64,000 nt of DNA from Myotis daubentonii (GCF_963259705.1 NC_081844.1:50887501-50951500); one strand, 5' to 3'. Counted from the first letter of the stretch, positions 1 to 11,985 are shown. The notes: generated from the letters alone by a model not told the origin. Numbers and translations: made by a program.

Positions 1-765
1 CATAAGCTGAAATGGCATTAAGCAAAAAGTATGTCCCACTTTCTGATAATTCACATTAAGCAACTTAGCTTTTAGGAAAACCTACATTAGTACCTGTTTT
101 AGCTAACCCAAAGGATATCTGAAAAGAATTTTCCCTCTTACAAAAAGACCTACATTAGCACTGTAATGGCCTCTTTCATAAAAGGGAAAACTCTCTTTGG
201 ATTTCTTCCCATTAGCCAACACAGACACTAATGTAGGTCCTTCACAAATATTTAGAAAGCAAGGGATACTGTACATAAATGGTCCCAATGGCCTTGCACC
301 ATTTAAATAATTTGCAACATACTATTTAAATAAGTGAGTTTTTTAGGCTTATAAATCTTTGCCTTAAAATATAACATCAATATAAAGCACAATAATCTTT
401 CCCCAAAAATTACACACACAAAAGGGAATGAAGGAGAGAAAAAGGATAATTGAGAGAGATATGTTCTAGAAAGCTTCCATCCTCGTTAATACTCACCTAT
501 CTTACATGTGAAGAAATTGACAGGTAACATGGGTCAAGCAGAAAAATTATTCTAGCATACAGGTCTTCCTTCCAAGAAGCGATGTGTGACTGAAAATGAA
601 AAGAAACCTTAACTGATGCCCATGGTGATGATGACGTGTGAATAGTACAAGGAACTCCTCTGCTCTCCACTGTCAGTGAGTCACTCTTCACAAGTACCAT
701 TTGATTTTTCAGTTTTAGAGATCTGTAGCAGGATGACTCCATCTTCAAATCTACACACTAAATTA
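1..765. other. AT-rich intergenic DNA
   Basis: No repeat family, exon or RNA gene recognised. The short open frames have no recognisable domains. Confidence 0.5.
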
Positions 766-779
766 AAAGTAACCTCAGA

Positions 780-967
780 GGCCTGGCCTGTGTGGCTCAG
801 TTGGAGCATGCTCCCAGACACTAAAAAGTGGTGGGTTTGATCCCTGTCAGAGCACATATCCAGACAGTGGGTTCGATCCCTGGGGGAGGCAACTGATAGA
901 TGTTCCTCTCTTTCTCTCTCTCTCTCTCCCTTCCTCTCTCTAAATCAATAAAAGAAAGTGAAAAAAG
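780..967 (+). mobile_element. VES SINE
   Basis: tRNA-derived bat SINE with the usual head (gcctggcctgtgtggctcag), a TC-rich middle and an A-rich tail. It is flanked by a 14-bp target-site duplication, aaagtaacctcaga (766-779) and aaagtaaccttaga (968-981), the mark of L1-driven insertion. The central part carries a second partial box-B-like stretch, so this copy may be a subfamily variant. Confidence 0.93.
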
Positions 968-981
968 AAAGTAACCTTAGA

Positions 982-2149
982 ATATGCATAGCAGACAATA
1001 AATAACACAGTGAACAACAAAAAAGACATATTTTGTGAGATTTTCTTACAAATAAAAGAATAAATAAAATCATATTCTAAAAAGCTAAATTATCCTTTAA
1101 TGATGTTCCCAAAATATCTCATAATGTAGGCTATCTTTAGATGTAAAAGCTTTCAAAAAGCTCACAAAGACAGAACTTAATTAATAATTAAAATGTTATA
1201 AATATATGAACTTTCCATTTCTCACTCATAATGTGATCTCCATTGTACTTGTTCTCTTACATTATAACTAAAACTGAAACATTTAATCAATTTTACATGG
1301 TGCAAATAATAAAGAAATAAAATTTAAAAGTCATATATTAGTATATCCATTTGGAGAGAAACAATTTTCTCCTTTTTCAGAATTCCTTGATTTAGTAAGC
1401 AAAGAAAATGATAGTACTGGTTTTATTCAGTTATTATATAAGGATCATGAGATCTTTTACAGCAGGTACTAGGCATGTGTCTTATATTTACTAGCATGCA
1501 TATTAAAAGAGAATATTTCCCTAAAATAATTGTTTTACAAGTGTATGGGATTTAGGGGAAAATATTCAAAGAGAAGATAGGCTAATTCAATGGCCTATTG
1601 AGAAGAGTTAGTAAAACAGGCATTAAGAAATTTGTGTCCAAGTCATAATTCAACCAGTAAGTAGCTCCAAAGCCTTAAATAACATTTATTTTTTGGGAGG
1701 AGGGGGTTGTGGGAGACTCATTTTCCAATCAGTGAATTGAGAATACAAGCATCATTTTACCCCATCTCATAATATGTACCATAACCAGAAGGGAGAAGCA
1801 CAGAATTAAATAGTTACAATTCTAGGCAAATAGAAATGCATTTCCTGAATCACCTACTATAAGAATATGAGCAATAGATTCACATGAAATGAGAGACAGT
1901 CACTAGAAATTATCCCAGATCCCAGCAGTAAGATTTTTATGGATTTTAACAATCCTATTCAGATTGCTGCCTTATTCATGCTTAGATTGATCATATGTTT
2001 CAAATTCTGTAACCCCCACATAGCAAGAGTATATTGAAACATTCTAATAAGCTTAAATAAACTGTCTGAAAAATAAACCTCTGCAAAATTTCTCTGGCTT
2101 ACTTTCCCAAATATTCCCATTCTGTACATCCCCAATGGCATGCCTGAGT
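982..2149. other. AT-rich unannotated DNA
   Basis: Nothing recognisable as a gene or repeat family. Confidence 0.4.
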
Positions 2150-2760
2150 TTCAGACCTTCAGCATTTCATTGTGTACAGCTATCCTATAAACTTCTAGTT
2201 GATGCTGAACTTTATCCTCCTGCTTGGCTTCCTACAAATCCACCTACCATACTGACAAAAAGGACAGACTCATGCTATCCCCCTGCTTCAGGACCTTCCC
2301 ACTGTCTTCCCGGTCATCATGGCATACGTGGCCCTCTGTGCCCAGGGACCTGAGTATGTGTTCAGTCTCCCCTCCCATTACCCAGTTCCCCAAGCCGTAT
2401 GCCCCAGCAGAAATGAAGTGCTGAAAATGCCCTCAAAGCACCGTACTTCTGCATCTGTGCCTGTGTGTATTTTGTACCTGGGGCCTCCTTGCCATCCCCC
2501 GTTGCTTTTGGTTATCTTTTCCTTAAAGAACCAATGAAGATATCACTTCCTACAGGCGGCCTTCCTGAGCAATTCTGGATTCAAAGAAGCGCCCTTCCTC
2601 CGTGCATACAAGCATGGTATGCATATTTACATCACTGCATTTTCCACATTGTATTATTTGTTGTGTATCTGGCTTTTCCTCTACAATGAGTTATTCCCCC
2701 TTTTAATTTTGGATTCCCAATGCCTGTCATATCATTTACGAACTATATGTATGTCAGATA
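2150..2760 (+). mobile_element. Old LINE L2 fragment
   Basis: The order of segments follows the L2 3' half: a proline/serine-rich stretch, then a tatcacttcctacaggcggc segment (2551-2570) matching the L2 'tcacttcctcagagaggcc' block, then a 'cacattgtattatttg' block. This explains the run of overlapping short plus-strand frames, which I do not regard as genes. Confidence 0.6.
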
Positions 2761-3329
2761 TCATTGTGAACATCAGTCATTTCAAGATGTTTTCCAAAAG
2801 AAGTATCAAATATGGCATAAGTCCTAATATGATTAAAGTAACTGAATACACTTCACTTCACCTCTCCACCCTCTAGCATGTTGTGCTGAGTTATACTCAG
2901 ATGGTGACTTAGCATTTTCTAAACATATCTTGTGCCTCATTCCTGGGCATGGACTTCTCCCCGAATTACTTTAATTCTGTTCAGCTTTCAAGATATAGTT
3001 CTATAACATATATCTTTGTTCAATGCGCCTGTTTCTACCAAGTCCTCAAGGCCTCTTGTCAGCCACACAGATATTTAACAAATGTTTTTAAACTAAACTG
3101 CTTCTACAATTACCTTTGTACAAAAATTGAATATATTTCTTCAATAATTCTACCCAAAAAAAATGTGTTTCAAGCACTGAGTTTATATATAACAGTGAAT
3201 AAGCCAGAAAGATCTCTGCCTTATTGGTTATATTCATCCCAGTAAGAGTAAATAAAAAATAAATAAATTCGAAACTAGAAAAGATAATTTCAAGTAGAAG
3301 TGTGTACTAGGATGGGAAGAAAACAATGA
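2761..3329. other. Unannotated DNA
   Basis: AT-rich, with no recognised feature. A 98-codon frame at 2949-3245 has no motif and no coding context. Confidence 0.4.
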
Positions 3330-3935
3330 TGTTATGAGAATAATGTGGATCAGTGCTTGGAAGATCTTCCTTAAAGATGACAACTGAGCTAAGACCAGTG
3401 AGCATTCCAGGAAGAGAGCACAGCAAGTGGAAGGTGCGTTGTTTGGGAACAGAAAAAAAGCCAGCTTGGCTTGGTTGAAAAGAGATAGCAGGAGAAAAGA
3501 GTTGGTCGGAGAAGTAAGGTTACTGAAACTCATACTGGCCTTCCCAATCAAGAAAAAACATTTGCATTTAATCTTAGCATGGTGAAAAGATAATGAAGCC
3601 TTTGCAGCACAAAACAGGATTCATGTTTTAGAAGATGACATTGAGAAAATAGAACTTTATTAGGACAAGCGTTGGGAGGCTACTGTACTGGTATAACCAA
3701 AACATGTTAGTGGTTTGGAAAACAGACATAATGGTGAACTAAAAGGCAGAGTCAAGAGGACTTGGAATGGAATGTATCTGAGAGGCAAGGGAAAGAGATA
3801 ATTAAGACTACCATCCCGATTCTTGGTTTGAACAACTAGAATGATAGTGGTGTCACCTCAAAGGGAAAGAATAGGGAAATGAGAACTTTGGGGAGGGAAA
3901 CTCAGAATTTTGTTTGTGGAAAAGCTAGTTTGAAT
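3330..3935 (-). mobile_element. Old LINE L2 fragment, reverse
   Basis: Reads as reverse-complement L2: gatgacaactgagctaagac, then gagcattccaggaagagagc, then further down gattcttggtttgaacaact. The order matches L2 3' sequence on the minus strand. Much diverged. Confidence 0.6.
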
Positions 3936-4080
3936 TTAATCTCCAAATTTCTTAGTATAAGGTTATTAGGCTTTAATTCATTTTTCTATGAATACAATAT
4001 ATTAAGGAGAGAAAGGATAATGTAACTAAAATTATTTAGTTACTGAACTATGTGCTTTATACTTATACTTGATTAAACAA

Positions 4081-4620
4081 ATATTTATTTGAACAAATAC
4101 ATATTTATTGAGCTTCACAGTCAGAGACTGTGTTAGGTTCTAGGGATGCAGTGGTAAACAAAACAGAAATATTTCAGCTATACTGGAGTTTGCAACTCCT
4201 ATGAAAGAGAAAAATGAAACCCAAACTTTCATGTGTTATGAGGATAATGTAAGAATAAATTTCATGTGTTATGAGGGTAATATAAGAATAAATTCATGTG
4301 TTATGAGGGTAATATAAGAATAAATTTCATGTGTCATGAGGGTAATATAAGAATAAATTTCAGAATAAGAGTCTATATTGGGGAGCTGACTTGATTAGGG
4401 GTTCAGGAAATAGCATTACATTCAGATGATATGAAAAATAAACAGGAGTTACCTAAGCTAAAGGAGAGTTCCAGTTAGAAGACACCATCCAAATGAAAGC
4501 CCAAAGGTGAGAGAATATGGTGGATTTTATAACTAAAAAAGTTCCATATGGCTGAGAAGGTTAGGAGTAAAATATGTTTGCAGAGGCCAGAAGGAGTTAC
4601 AGGTTATGGTTACAGGAAAT
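4081..4620 (-). mobile_element. Old LINE L2 3' end, reverse
   Basis: Starts with the reverse-complement L2 terminus (tatttattgagcttcacag, then a 'gggatgcagtggtaaacaaa' block) and continues into diverged upstream L2. A four-copy minisatellite has grown inside it. Confidence 0.6.
4228..4358. repeat. 33-bp minisatellite, four copies
   Basis: Four tandem units of 32-33 bp, each beginning ttcatgtgttatgaggg or close to it. Units start near 4228, 4261, 4293 and 4326. The copies differ by one or two bases, so expansion is recent relative to the L2 around it. Confidence 0.9.
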
Positions 4621-4729
4621 AGTTCCCTAACCCTTGCTAAGGAGATAAAATACTTAAAGCAGAGAGTGTTATAACTTGATATGCATTTTGAAAAGACTAG
4701 AATGTGTAAAAATTAATTTTCCAAAAGCC

Positions 4730-4885
4730 TTTATCAAGGAGATATTTATTATTATCCCTATTATATATGTGAAAAGCTTGCTTAATAACCCTGTGCAAGG
4801 CACTTGGCTAGTATTAGAACCAGGATTTAAATCCAATATTGTCTGAATAAAGTCCATACTTTTCCACCATACCTCCTCCTGATAT
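4730..4885 (+). mobile_element. MIR SINE fragment
   Basis: Shows the MIR core order: tattattatccctattatat, then a decayed cluster corresponding to 'gaggttaagtaacttgcccaaggtc', then aaccaggatttaaatcc. Old and diverged. Confidence 0.65.
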
Positions 4886-5501
4886 ACCCACATAATAATG
4901 ATCTCAGTTCCCAACTGTTTCCTCTGTCATTTGCAGAATCTAAGAGCATTCTTTATGCTGCTTGACACTAAGCCACATGTTCTTCCTTTGAATTTCTCTT
5001 GCCACACTATAATAATATTTTGAAACAAAGTAATTTTTATCTTCAGTTCCTTTGGACCTATTTTCATCCAACATTAAACCAAAACAGTAACACATACCTA
5101 CACACACACACACACAACAAAGAAATGGATTGAGTGTCTGATTTTTGTTTTTGTTTCTCTCTTCTTTCTTTTTACCTCTTGATCTGGACAATAGTCATGA
5201 AATCCCTATATTTGAATGCCTAGAATTAGGCACCAACTGGTATTTTATGGGATTTTTAGAATTATAAGAGCTTTGCTTTAAAATGTTCATGTTATAGACT
5301 TTCAGACTCAAGCAAAAAGCTTATAATTAACCACAGAGAAGGGAGAATATAAAAACGCTACTTTTTTTCTGGACATTGGGGGGGGGGGGAAGACAGGGTA
5401 CATGGGAGGGAGCCAAAGATGGGGAGAAAGAAAGAGAGGAATGGAGGGGGAAAAGGAAAGAGAGGGACAGGAAGTAAGGGAGAAAGGGAGGTAGGGAGGT
5501 A

Positions 5502-5598
5502 GGGAAGGAAGGAAGGAAGGAAGGAAGGAAGGAAGGAAGGAAGGAAGGAAGGAAGGAAGGAAGGAAGGAAGGAAGGAAGGAAGGAAGGAAGGAAGGAA
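5502..5598. repeat. (GGAA)n microsatellite
   Basis: About 24 uninterrupted GGAA units, preceded by a purine-rich run from about 5400. On the minus strand this yields a low-complexity FLPS-repeat frame (5327-5731) that is not a gene. Confidence 0.97.
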
Positions 5599-5755
5599 GA
5601 AGCTTTCTGGACTGTAGAAAGATAATGAGAAGAATGAGAAAGATGATTGCTACAGAATGGTCTGTGGGACCCTGCTCTGTGTACCCCCTCTTCAGGGTCA
5701 AAGGCTGAGGGTGAGTTGATATAAAACTCAATAGAAACTTAAACTGGTTAGAGGA

Positions 5756-6780
5756 GGTGTGATAGTCAGGGTTCTCCCGAAAAGCAGAACCAAGAGGATA
5801 TGTATATATACAGAGAGATTTATTTTAAGGAATTGGCACATGTGGCTGTGGCTTAAGGAGTCCAAAATCTGGTGGGATAGGAGAGCAGGCTGAGACTCAG
5901 GGAAGAGTTGTAATTTGAAGCCAAAGAAAGTTTGCTGGCAAAATTCCTTTGTCCTAGGGTGGGAGTATCCCTATTAAGGTCTACAACTGATTGGATGGGG
6001 CCCACTTACCCTATGGAGGGCAGTCTGCTTTACTCAAATCTATAGATTTAAATGTTCATCTCAGTCAAAAAACACCTTCACAGAAACATCTAGAACAAGC
6101 AAGTCAAACTCAAAGGCTAACACTGGCCAAATAAACAAGGTTTAAGTTTATGTGGGCCACAAAAAAACAAAAGCTTCAATTTTCATAGAAACGTAGGTTT
6201 ATTTCAATAGACATACTAAATACAAAGGGCTGAAATAAATGAGTAATCATTAACATAAAATAATAGAATATTTTAATAAAAATTAATATTTTTTCTTGAA
6301 CATTAACTTACCAGACACTGAATAATTGCACAAATTAATAAGCATAATGCAAATAAACCTATTTTTCTTGTTCTCCAAAAGTGAAATATTTCCTGTTGAA
6401 CACACCAAACAAGTCAGTCCAAGACTAATGATGTGGCAATAGGCTGCTAAAATATTCACTGCCAGTATTAGTGGAGAGAAATGGTGTGCCTGTGCAAAAG
6501 GGAAATACATGCAACATGATTATAGTAATCAGTCATTAGTGAACGTTGTAGTTCGTTACTAATAATTATGTATAACAGGATATTATAAAAATTAAGTTAT
6601 GAAATTTTTATTAAAATGTTTCTTACATACCATTATATTGGCGGGGCTGCAAAAATATTCGTTGTGGGCTGCATGTGGCCTGCAGGCCCCGAGTTTGACA
6701 TGCTTGATCTAGAATAATGTTTGACCAAATATCTGAACACTATTGCCCAACCAAATAAATACATAAAATTACCCTTTGAT
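5756..6780 (+). mobile_element. Old LTR-like repeat, split by hAT
   Basis: Begins tgtgatagtcagggttctcc and ends near aaaattaccctttgat, a common mammalian repeat with TG-start LTR character, probably of the ERVL/MaLR type. The left part is 5756-6095 and the right part 6707-6780; a hAT element lies between. The subfamily is uncertain. Confidence 0.6.
6096..6706. mobile_element. Nonautonomous hAT transposon, 611 bp
   Basis: Terminal inverted repeats CAAGCAAGTCAAACTC and GAGTTTGACATGCTTG match at 15 of 16 positions. A perfect 8-bp target-site duplication, atctagaa, lies at 6088-6095 and 6707-6714, as expected for hAT. No transposase remains: the interior is AT-rich with only a 75-codon frame, so it must have been moved by an autonomous relative. 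It interrupts the older LTR-like repeat. Confidence 0.95.
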
Positions 6781-8244
6781 GGATAATTTTGAGAGTCATC
6801 AAGATTTGCCTGGCTTTCTTTCTATCTGGAGCTCCAGTGAAAACAAGAAACAAAAAACTCCCTCACTTGAGAATAGACATGTTGGTGGGGGACATGGGGA
6901 GAAAGTGGAAGAGACAGGGAAGCTTAGGCTGAACGAGAAACAGTAAATACTGAATTACAGTTTACTTGTAAAATTTGTTACTCAATAATCTTAGTTAAAT
7001 ACAGATCCACATATAAGTTAATTTCTATTATAAGCAACAAAATATTTGTATGTTTACAAATCTGACTTCTAAAATAATTTACTTCACTACAATGCTTTGA
7101 ACATAACTCAAGTAGCACCTAAACCCTCAATTGTAATTATTTCGATGTGATTTTTCCCCATTAGATATGAGGAATATATATTTCATATAGTATTACTGAT
7201 AAGTGCTAAAGAAAAGCCTGTTGCATTAAGTCTCAATAAAAGTCAACAGATTCCAAATTTTGTCATTCCTTCAAAGCAAAAGATGATGCACGTTGATCAC
7301 CATTTTGAACATAGCTTTTTCAAAAATGAACATTACAAATCAACATATAATAATAGTCAAATAAAAACACAATTTTTTCACTTACAGAAATTGCTTGGGA
7401 TGAGTAATGGTTTCTTCCTGACTTGACATGCACCTCTCTATAAAGGAACGCATTTTTCCAGGCAAAAGAAAAGTAATATAAGTCTTTCACTTTGTGTGAG
7501 TCACATTTCACTGTAAGTACAGAGCAGATTTTGCCAGTAAAAAATGACATTAAATATGTCATTCACCGTTCAGTAGCAATGACCCAGTTATACACAACCA
7601 TTCTATGTTAAAAAAAACTTTGTGCTTAATAAAATATGTAAGAACCCTGGCGTCCTGATAATGCATCCTGTGACAGCTTCAGAAAGCCAGGAAGGGCTGA
7701 GGCTGTGAAAAAAAAAAATGTCAGAGGTAACACTGAAGGTGTCAGAAGACATTCAGGGTAGCGTTAAAAGGATATTCTCTGCAGCAACACTCCCAGCCCC
7801 ACCCAGCTTCATCAGATGGTGATTTTCTCCAGGCCTTGTAAACTTTAATGGCAGCATTAAATATTTAATTTTACATTTACAGCATGAGATTCCCTCCTAC
7901 CATTTTAGCATTTAGATGTCTCCATACAATCAAGAAATCTAAATTTTTCAGTATAAACAAGGTTACATAAAACAGTATTCAACTCTTTTAAAACTCAAAT
8001 TTTCCAAATGCAGTGAACATTTTCTTGGAGCACAGGTTTTAATTTTATCTAGTGTTTTACCATATCCTTTCCTTCAATTTAATGACTTCAAATCCTGTAT
8101 TCATAATTAATCCTGAATTAAAACTGTATACTTAATCCTGTATAAAAAAACACATTGATATCTAAGCATTAATTCCATTGTTAGTCATTGACAGAAAGAA
8201 AAAGAAGCTGTGTATAAAAGCTGGCTACATTTACCACTTAGGAG
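6781..8244. other. Unannotated DNA
   Basis: No recognised repeat or gene. The stretch at about 7660-7900 is less AT-biased and repeat-free; see findings. Confidence 0.4.
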
Positions 8245-8480
8245 TGTTGAGAGCTTATATTGATTGAGCACTCAATATGTTTCCAAATAGTGCAAAGAAC
8301 TTCACTTCATTGTTTTATTTAATATTTGCAACAACTTAGTGATAGTGTCTTCTGCATTTGAAAAGTAAAATAAGGTGTGTGAAGGATAAGTTGTAAAGAG
8401 TCACACAGAAGAACTAGGCTTGCACCTTGGTCTTGTCCATGGCCAAGTCCCTGTTCTAAATCAGTCTGCTGTCTCTTTGT
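8245..8480 (+). mobile_element. MIR SINE
   Basis: Follows the MIR consensus in order: ttgattgagcactcaatatg, a 'gcaacaacttag' cluster, agtcacacagaagaactagg, and a tail ctgttctaaatcagtctgct. Diverged but nearly complete. Confidence 0.75.
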
Positions 8481-9519
8481 GTTAAGGAATGAAATGACAT
8501 GAAACAAGCAAGTATTGTCCATCTTCTTGGATTAGGATTATGTAATAAGGAGAAAAAGGTTAAGTCTCTCACTTAATTTAAAATAGCCAAGCCTATTCTA
8601 AGTACAATGTCACATAGATTCCATCGCATCTGCCAGTGGGGATTTGGCAATGATGTGTATGTTTGTTTTCTTTGACATACTTGCTAAGAATCTGAAATGT
8701 TTCCATGCCTCTATATTCTCACTTTCCAACTAATATGGTAAGCCAGAATTATCTACATAAAAAAAACACAACCTCTCTAATTACTCTTACAATTCACTTA
8801 ACCTAGAGCACTGTAAGATATCTCTACAACCATAAAATAAGCAAAAATAAATTGTAAGCTAGCCAATGGAAACTAAAATCAAACATGCTCAGGGTTTATT
8901 ACTACTTCATCAACAGTGACCATCAGAAACAGGCTCAGCTTTAATAATGTAAACATAAAAATTAGGTTCAAGACTTAAAACTACTAGTATAAATGAATTA
9001 GTTTATTCTGTATTCTTAATGTTTCTGCTTTGAAGACTAAAAGTAACACAACACCTCTTCATTTAACATGTTTCTGTAATTGGAATATTTTGCTGATTTA
9101 TCTTAATTCATTTTACTGAGTGGCCTCTAGAAGAACATTTAAACTTCATGAAAGCATGTGTAGTTTAGAATTAATAAAAATCATGGTTAGGCAAGTTACA
9201 TATAATTAAATGTTTTTTCTTGAAATTTATTGTCCTGTGAGTAGAGCAAAAGAAAAGTTCTGCAATACTATTTCAGTTTTCAGTTGTAAATAAAAAAATA
9301 GGTAAAGAAAAACTGATATATCACTCTGATTGCATATGGAGTATTGATTAGAAAGAAGCAGAAGTAGAAATAGACTGATTGATAAGAAAATGATTACATT
9401 TACCTAGTTGTAAGAGGAGTTACATCATTTATCTTCATCTCAAAAGATGAGAAGTTGATGGCTTAAACTTACAGAAAATTTCAGAAGTAGAACTGACAGT
9501 TTCATGTCAGGTTACATAC
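8481..9519. other. AT-rich unannotated DNA
   Basis: No recognisable feature. Confidence 0.4.
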
Positions 9520-9654
9520 AGAAGATGAAGGAGAGAGATATATCAGGACTAACTCCTTAGTTTCTAGCATGAGCAACTGGATACATGTAGATTCCATAAG
9601 CAAAGATGGATAGAAGAAATATCAAGAATTCAATTTGGGGAACAGCAAGTTTGA
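9520..9654 (-). mobile_element. Possible L2 fragment, reverse
   Basis: A block resembling 'gactccttaggtttctagc...gagcaactgga' fits the upstream reverse-complement L2 seen elsewhere in the window. Short and diverged. Confidence 0.4.
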
Positions 9655-9846
9655 GATAGGTACACGAAAAGGTGCTCAACATCACTAGTCACCAGAAAAA
9701 TGCAAAACAAAACCACAATGAGATATCACCTCACCCCTTTTAGAATGGCTACTATCAAAAAGACAAGAAATAACAAGTGTTTATGAGAATGTGGAGAAAA
9801 GGGAACCCTTGTGCCCTGTTGGTGGGATTGTAAATTGGTACAGCCA

Positions 9847-10070
9847 TGCCCTAACAGGTTTGGCTCAGTGGATAGAGTGTCGGCCTGCAGACTGAAGGGT
9901 CCCAGGTTCAATTCTGGTCAAGGGCATGTACCTTGGTTGTGGGCACATTCCTGGTAGGGGGCGTGCAGGAGGCGGCTGATCGATGTTTCTCTCTCATCGA
10001 TGTTTCTAACTCTCTATCCCTTTCCCTTATTCTATCAATAAAATATATATCTTTTTAAAAGTTTAAAAAA
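9847..10070 (+). mobile_element. VES SINE inside L1
   Basis: Complete VES with tRNA-like head, caggttcaattctggtcaag box-B region and a poly-A tail. Its 14-bp target-site duplication aattggtacagcca (9833-9846 and 10071-10084) is L1 sequence, so it landed in the L1. Confidence 0.97.
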
Positions 10071-10183
10071 AATTGGTACAGCCACTATGGAAAACAGTAT
10101 GGAGGTCCCTCAAAATATTAAAAGTTTAATTACTAATATGATCCAGCAATTCCACTTCTGGATATTTATCCTAAGGAAATAAA

Positions 10184-10185
<2 letters not shown>

Positions 10186-10238
<53 letters not shown>
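10186..10238. repeat. (GA)n microsatellite
   Basis: About 26 GA units at the boundary between L1 sequence and the Helitron stack. Confidence 0.97.
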
Positions 10239-10242
<4 letters not shown>

Positions 10243-11019
10243 CAGGGTCCATAACGTCCAAAATGACTGAAGGGACAACCAAAAGCCAGGCTGCATTGGC
10301 AGCATGTTCAGGTGGGCAGGGACTGGTGAGCGGGTTGAACTGCTGACCTCTCAGAGACAGAGAGAGGTGGGGCTGAACAGCAGCCACCGCAGGCTGCTGG
10401 CGAGGCCGGAGATCTGATCAGCCCTTGTCTCTCTCTCTCTCTCCAGGCCTCTCCAGCAGCCAAGTCTCTCTTTCTCTCCAAGAGGTCAGCAGTTCAGCTC
10501 GCTTGCCAGCAGCCTGGGGCGGCTGCTGATCAGCCCCACCTCTCTGATCAGGCCAGGATATAGGCCCAGAGGCGCTGAATGGCATAGAAACCATAATGTG
10601 CTAATTAGACTGGGTCAACCGGCCATCATCTGGATGTCCAACTTCCTTCCAGACAAAGCCATGGTGGTGGGGGCTGAGGCAGAGGCAATCAGAACCAAAT
10701 CTGGGTGAACTGCAAGGAGCCAATGGCTGCCTAGGAGGCGGAGCTTTTGACACTGACTGGCATAGAAAACGACCAATCAGAACCTAATCTGAGTGAACTG
10801 CGAAGGCAGACCCTAAGGTGGGGGCTAAGGAGGGTTTTAAGGGCAACAGCTGTTTGGTGTAAGGTGTAAGAAAGAGGTTCAATTTTTTAATGACTGGTTT
10901 GGCAGTATACTGCCTATGGCTGGCTACCAGTCCAGATATAGGGATTATGTATTTTTGTCTGCCAAGAGCATCTCCTGCTGAAAAAGGCTTTCTCCCCCCC
11001 TTCCATTTAAGCAATGCTA
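10239..11019 (+). mobile_element. Helitron-associated segment with unidentified cargo
   Basis: The part at 10559-10690 (tgctaattagactgggtcaa, then catggtggtgggggctgagg) repeats the 5' interior of the Helitron at 11020-11628, so this block belongs to a Helitron. Flanking parts are different: 10330-10545 holds two pairs of inverted segments, and 10686-10725 is directly repeated at 10771-10810 (caatcagaacc...gtgaactgc). The stretch 10810-11010 is unlike other copies here and may be captured host sequence. Clear terminal TC and CTAG ends were not found for this block. Confidence 0.6.
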
Positions 11020-11628
11020 TCCTATATAATCTACCTATACTAATAAAAGGGTAATATTCTAATTAGACCAGGTCAACCGCCCATCTTCCAGATGTCCAAC
11101 TTCCTTCCAGTCAAAGCCATGGTGGTGGGGGCTGAGGCAGAGGCAGTTAGGGGCGATCAGGCCGGCAGGGGTGGGCAGTTGGGGGCGAGATAAGGCCGGC
11201 AGGGGAGGGCAGTTAAGGGTGATCAGGCAGGCAGAGGCATTTAGGGGCAATCAGCTTGGCAGGGGAGAGCAGTTAGGGGCAAGATCAGGCTGGCAGATGA
11301 GGGCAGTTAGGAGCAATCAGGCAGGCATAGGCAATTAGGGGTAATCAAGCAGGCAGGCAAAGAGGTTAGGTCAATCAGACAGGCAGAGGGGTTAGGAGCA
11401 ATCAGGCAGGCAGGCAGAGGCAGTTAGGGGCAATCAGGCAGGCAGGAAGGTGAGCAGTTAGGAGCCAGTGGTCCCAGATTGCAAGAGGGATATCCGACTG
11501 CTGGTTTAGGCCCGATCCCAATTGGAGAGGGTGCAGGCTGGGCTGAGGGTCCCCAATTGGAGAGGGTGCAGGCTGGACTGAGGGAGCCCCCCTCCCCAAT
11601 GCATGAATTTCGTGCACCAGGCCACTAG
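11020..11628 (+). mobile_element. Helitron (HeliBat-type), 609 bp
   Basis: Starts TCCTATATAATCTACC after an A at 11019 and ends gcatgaatttcgtgcac...CACTAG, a 3' hairpin followed by CTAG and a T, as for HeliBat elements. The interior carries many degenerate copies of a roughly 29-bp unit (gttaggggcaatcaggcagg, 11140-11460). No Rep or helicase coding sequence, so nonautonomous. Confidence 0.88.
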
Positions 11629-11937
11629 TCTCTTATATAAAAGGCCCATGGCCATCACGCCATAACACCATCATGACCAAATGAGTAGCGGCTCCCACGG
11701 CAGGCAGAGCGGGGCGCAAGCTACTTGCGGCAGAGAGCTATGAGCAGCAGAGGGCGGGGCAGCTACTAGCAGCAGAGAGCTATGAGCGGTGGAGAGCTAC
11801 TAGCGGTGGAGAGTCACAAACAAGCGGCAGAGTGTTACAAGTGGCGGAGAGAGGGGCAGCAAGCTACAAGCAGCAATGGGAGAGGCAGCCAGCTAAGGCA
11901 AGCGGAAGCGAGGTACTCATGCGCACTGGGCCTCCAG
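11629..11937 (+). mobile_element. Second Helitron, head to tail
   Basis: Starts TCTCTTATATAAAAGGCCC directly after the CTAG of the preceding Helitron and ends catgcgcactgggcctCCAG, a decayed CTAG, followed by T where L1 resumes. The interior is rich in agcggcagag-type repeats. Nonautonomous. The missing hairpin and altered terminus suggest an older copy than its neighbour. Confidence 0.7.
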
Positions 11938-11985
11938 TTTGAAAATATATCTGCACCTCCATGTTCACTGAAGCATTATGTACAA

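Noticed and set aside
5327..5731. 134-codon minus-strand frame
   Set aside because: Mostly FLPS repeats from the GGAA microsatellite.
6283..6510. Possible transposase remnant in the 611-bp hAT
   Set aside because: The 75-codon frame shows no hAT transposase motif and is too short.
10166..10387. 73-codon minus-strand frame with Ser-Leu run
   Set aside because: Produced by the GA microsatellite.
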